The position numbers were made by a program, and so were the translations under genes. 64,000 nt of DNA, taken from assembly GCF_014050225.1 (NCBI RefSeq), contig NZ_JACFXV010000054.1, positions 104,073-168,072 on the forward strand, in the 5' to 3' direction. The notes under the pieces are model-generated. The model searched no databases, had not been told where the DNA came from, and worked only from the letters and a program-made list of their open reading frames with translations. Source of the DNA: Stappia albiluteola (GTDB lineage Bacteria > Pseudomonadota > Alphaproteobacteria > Rhizobiales > Stappiaceae). Each line of letters begins with the position of its first letter. The stretch's first letter is position 1. Below, in pieces: positions 61,406 to 64,000 of the stretch.

Positions 61406-63514
61406 ATGGCACGGCTGCGGCGGAAGGGCTGGCGGAAGGCAGGACAGACAACCCTGATCGGCCTTGCCGTGCTCGTCGCCCTGTCGGCCGCCGGATATGC
61501 CGTCCTCGACCGCGCCGTTCGCGAGGCGGATCCTCTCGCGGAAGCGGGCCGGATCTCGCATTCGCGCATGGTCGTCGACCGTGAGGGACATCTGCTGCGG
61601 GCCTTCCAGACGGCGGATGACCGCTGGCGGCTGCCGCTTGCGGTGGATGAGGTCGATCCGCTCTTCTTCCGCATGCTGCTTGCCTATGAAGATCGCCGTT
61701 TCGACAGCCATTCCGGCGTCGATCCGCGTGCTCTCCTGCGCGCGTCGCTGCAGGCGGCGAAAGCGGGCGGCATCGTTTCCGGCGGTTCGACGCTGACCAT
61801 GCAGGTCGCCCGCCTGCTGAAGGAACGGCCGACCCGCAGCTTCGGTGCCAAGGCGGGGCAGATCGTCGATGCGCTGGCGCTGGAGCGCAGGCTTTCCAAG
61901 CAGGAGGTCCTCGGCCTCTACCTGATGCGCGCGCCCTATGGCGGCAATATCGAGGGGTTACGTGCCGCCACGCTCGCCTGGTTCGGCAAGGAGCCCGGCC
62001 GCCTGACGCCGGCCGAGGCCGCGCTGCTGGTCGCCTTGCCGCAGGCACCGGAGGCGCGCCGGCCGGACCGGTTTCCGCAGGTCGCAACGCGAGCGCGCGA
62101 CCGGGTGTTGGACCGCATGGCGCTGGCCGGCGTGCTCTCCCGCGAGGAAGCCGAGGCCGCCAAGCGTGATGGCGTGCCGAAGTATCGCCGCGATGTGCCG
62201 ATCCTCGCGCCGCATTCCGCCCGCCAGGCGCTGTTGAACGATCCCGCAGCGGACGTGATCCGCCTGACGCTGCAGGCGTCCCTGCAGTCGGCGCTGGAGG
62301 GGCTGGCGCATGACCATGCAGCGCGTCTCGGCGGCAAGGTCTCTGCCGCGATCCTCGTTGCCGACCATGCCAGCGGCGAGATCCTCGCCCATGTCGGTTC
62401 GGCGGGGCTGCTGGAGGAAGCGCGCCAGGGCCATGTGGACATGAGCGAGGCGGTGCGCTCGCCCGGCTCCGCCTTGAAGCCACTGATCTACGGCCTTGCC
62501 TTCGAGGACGGCATTGCCCATCCCGAAAGCCTGATCGACGACCGCCCGTCGACCATTGCCGGCTATAGCCCGGTCAATTTCGACCGCTCCTTCCAGGGCA
62601 CGGTGACCGTCCGGGAAGCCCTGCAACTGTCGCTCAACGTGCCGGCGGTGAAGCTGCTGGACGCGGTCGGTGCGCCGAAATTCATGAGCCGGCTGCGGGC
62701 CGCCGGCGTCAGGCCGCGCCTTTCGGAAGCCGCCCGGCCCGGCCTTGCCATCGGCCTCGGCGGCCTCGGCGTCAGCCTGCGCGAGCTTGTGCGGCTTTAT
62801 GCGGGCCTTGCGCGCGGTGGCGAACCGGTGGCCCTGCGCGAGATCGCCGAAGATCCTGCGGCCGACACCGCCGACCGGCGAATCATGCAGGCACATGCCG
62901 CCTGGTATGTCGGCGACATCCTTTCCGGCACGCCGGCGCCGCACCATGCCATCGGCACGGGCATCGCCTACAAGACCGGCACGTCCTACGGCTATCGCGA
63001 CGCCTGGGCGGTCGGTTTCGACGGGCGCCATGTCATCGGCGTCTGGCTGGGGCGGGCCGACGGTACGCCGGTTCCCGGAATATCGGGCTTCGATTCGGCC
63101 GCACCATTGCTGTTCGAGGCTTTCCAGCGGATCGGGCCGCAGCGTGTCCCGTTGTCGAATCCCCCTGCGGGCGTGCTGGAAGGCGCCTCCGCCAGCCTGC
63201 CGCCGCCGCTTCGGCTCGCCCGTGTGGCGGGCAGTCCAGCACCGGGAAACGCTGGCGACGGGCTGGAAATCGCCTATCCGCCGCAAGGCGCGCTGGTCGA
63301 ACTGGGTCTCGGGCAGGGCGCGGGGTCTGTTCCGCTTGTCGTCAAGATTCGCCGGGGCAAGCCGCCCTTCGTCTGGTTCGCCAATGGCGTTCCGGTGGAA
63401 AACGGCACCTTGCGGCGCTCGCTCGCCTGGCTGCCGGACGGGCCGGGCGCCTCCACCATCTCCGTCGTCGATGCGGACGGCGAGGCAGCCAGCGTCAGCG
63501 TCACCCTGCGGTGA
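61406..63514 (+). CDS. pbpC: Penicillin-binding protein 1C
   Basis: A 702-residue bifunctional class A PBP. An N-terminal span (LIGLAVLVALSAAGYAVLD) precedes the GT51 glycosyltransferase (YEDRRFDSHSGVDPRALLRA, E95; GGSTLTMQVARLL), then the transpeptidase with SPGSALKP (S355, K358), SLN and KTGTSYG, and a C-terminal BiPBP_C domain. It would rebuild peptidoglycan at sites guarded by the macroglobulin. Starts 3 bp after that gene. Confidence 0.95.
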   Translation: MARLRRKGWRKAGQTTLIGLAVLVALSAAGYAVLDRAVREADPLAEAGRISHSRMVVDREGHLLRAFQTADDRWRLPLAVDEVDPLFFRMLLAYEDRRFDSHSGVDPRALLRASLQAAKAGGIVSGGSTLTMQVARLLKERPTRSFGAKAGQIVDALALERRLSKQEVLGLYLMRAPYGGNIEGLRAATLAWFGKEPGRLTPAEAALLVALPQAPEARRPDRFPQVATRARDRVLDRMALAGVLSREEAEAAKRDGVPKYRRDVPILAPHSARQALLNDPAADVIRLTLQASLQSALEGLAHDHAARLGGKVSAAILVADHASGEILAHVGSAGLLEEARQGHVDMSEAVRSPGSALKPLIYGLAFEDGIAHPESLIDDRPSTIAGYSPVNFDRSFQGTVTVREALQLSLNVPAVKLLDAVGAPKFMSRLRAAGVRPRLSEAARPGLAIGLGGLGVSLRELVRLYAGLARGGEPVALREIAEDPAADTADRRIMQAHAAWYVGDILSGTPAPHHAIGTGIAYKTGTSYGYRDAWAVGFDGRHVIGVWLGRADGTPVPGISGFDSAAPLLFEAFQRIGPQRVPLSNPPAGVLEGASASLPPPLRLARVAGSPAPGNAGDGLEIAYPPQGALVELGLGQGAGSVPLVVKIRRGKPPFVWFANGVPVENGTLRRSLAWLPDGPGASTISVVDADGEAASVSVTLR

Positions 63515-63540
63515 ACGGGAGCGCGGGGTAGGTGGAGACG

Positions 63541-63696
63541 CCGCTTGGATACGCGGGTCGAGCCCGCGCATGACGAGCCGGGAGGATACGGCAGAAAGGC
63601 TGCCGCACACTCTGTCATGCCCACGCAGGTGGGCATCCAGTAACCGCTGGGGTTGAAGGTTCAGCCACTGAGTCTGGTGGCTACTGGATCCCCGGT
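63541..63696. repeat. Palindromic mosaic repeat, copy 1
   Basis: A 156-bp unit of modules: GCGGGTCGAGCCCGC, then GCCCACGCAGGTGGGC, then CTGGATCCCCGGTCGAGCC continuing into GGGGATGAC. Each module is a short palindrome, as in rhizobial intergenic mosaic elements. It lies just past pbpC and may affect transcript ends. Confidence 0.7.
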
Positions 63697-63844
63697 CGAG
63701 CCGGGGATGACATCGGTGTGCCGGGCAGACGCCTGCCTGACTCGCGACCTTCGACTTGACGCACGGCCTCTCCCCCCATCTTCGCCGGGCCCGGAAATGG
63801 GGAATGACCCGGCGACCCACGGAAGGCTGCGGCAAGATCAGGCG

Positions 63845-64000
63845 CCGCCTGGATACGCGGGTCAGGCCCGCGCATGACGAGCCGGGAGGATACGGCAGAA
63901 AGGCTGCCACTCACTCTGTCATGCCCACGCAGGTGGGCATCCAGTAACCGCGAAGGCTAGAGATTCAGCCGCCAACGCATGCGTTTACTGGATCCCCGGT
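63845..64000. repeat. Palindromic mosaic repeat, copy 2 (cut by window end)
   Basis: This repeats copy 1 at a constant offset of 304 bp with no indels; the first 107 bp are nearly identical, then a variable linker, then the same TACTGGATCCCCGGT. The intervening 148 bp hold no gene. Confidence 0.7.

Noticed and set aside
63541..64000. A possible second CRISPR array
   Set aside because: Only two copies are visible, the units are 156 bp, internally palindromic and 304 bp apart, with no uniform spacers.

Overview
The window looks like chromosomal DNA of a high-GC alphaproteobacterium, most likely of the Hyphomicrobiales (Rhizobiaceae-like). It has a Rhizobium/Rhodobacter-type sorbitol/mannitol (smo/mtlK) operon, osmoregulated periplasmic glucan genes, a large PAN-domain alpha-2-macroglobulin gene next to pbpC, and palindromic mosaic repeats at the right edge. 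The genus cannot be fixed from the sequence alone.

Layout. 0-7.0 kb is core-like: glucan genes opgD/opgG-family and opgH with a small coupled gene between them, a GNAT acetyltransferase, a YfcG-like GST, a DUF2147 protein, a short Sel1-type protein and tRNA-Ser(GCU). From 7.0 to 21.5 kb is a 14.5-kb island bounded by a 16-bp direct repeat: one copy is the 3' end of tRNA-Ser, the other lies just beyond a P4-type integrase gene. The island carries a complete type I-C CRISPR-Cas locus (cas3-cas5c-cas8c-cas7c-cas4-cas1-cas2) and a CRISPR array of 30 well-preserved repeats, 30 spacers and one decayed terminal repeat. It also carries a second tyrosine recombinase whose stop codon lies inside the decayed repeat, an HTH/zinc-ribbon protein, an AlpA-type regulator and an unknown protein. 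Apart from these island-maintenance genes the CRISPR system is the only cargo.

21.5-23.4 kb is a scrapyard: an IS481-family transposase tail, fragments of a large surface protein and an internally deleted IS3 element. 23.7-35.7 kb is a co-directional surface-glycan or glycoprotein cluster: a DUF115-GT2 fusion, two more glycosyltransferases, a NeuA-like cytidylyltransferase, a 2-hydroxyacid dehydrogenase, a 1583-residue fusion (SGNH, GT2, DUF115, membrane hairpin, coiled coil, methyltransferase) and a sulfotransferase. Parts are visibly AT-rich and IS3 debris lies on both sides, so it is probably an acquired, undescribed glycan pathway.

36.3-46.4 kb is the polyol operon on the minus strand: SorC-type regulator, binding protein, two permeases, ATPase, sorbitol dehydrogenase, mannitol 2-dehydrogenase, HAD phosphatase and FGGY kinase. 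Together they would import hexitols and oxidise them to ketoses. 46.6-63.5 kb is on the plus strand: an orphan ParA-like ATPase, a hybrid sensor kinase with PAS, REC and HPt domains, a three-gene YhiI/RbbA/YhhJ-type ABC exporter, the alpha-2-macroglobulin and pbpC. The last 480 bp are non-coding mosaic repeats.
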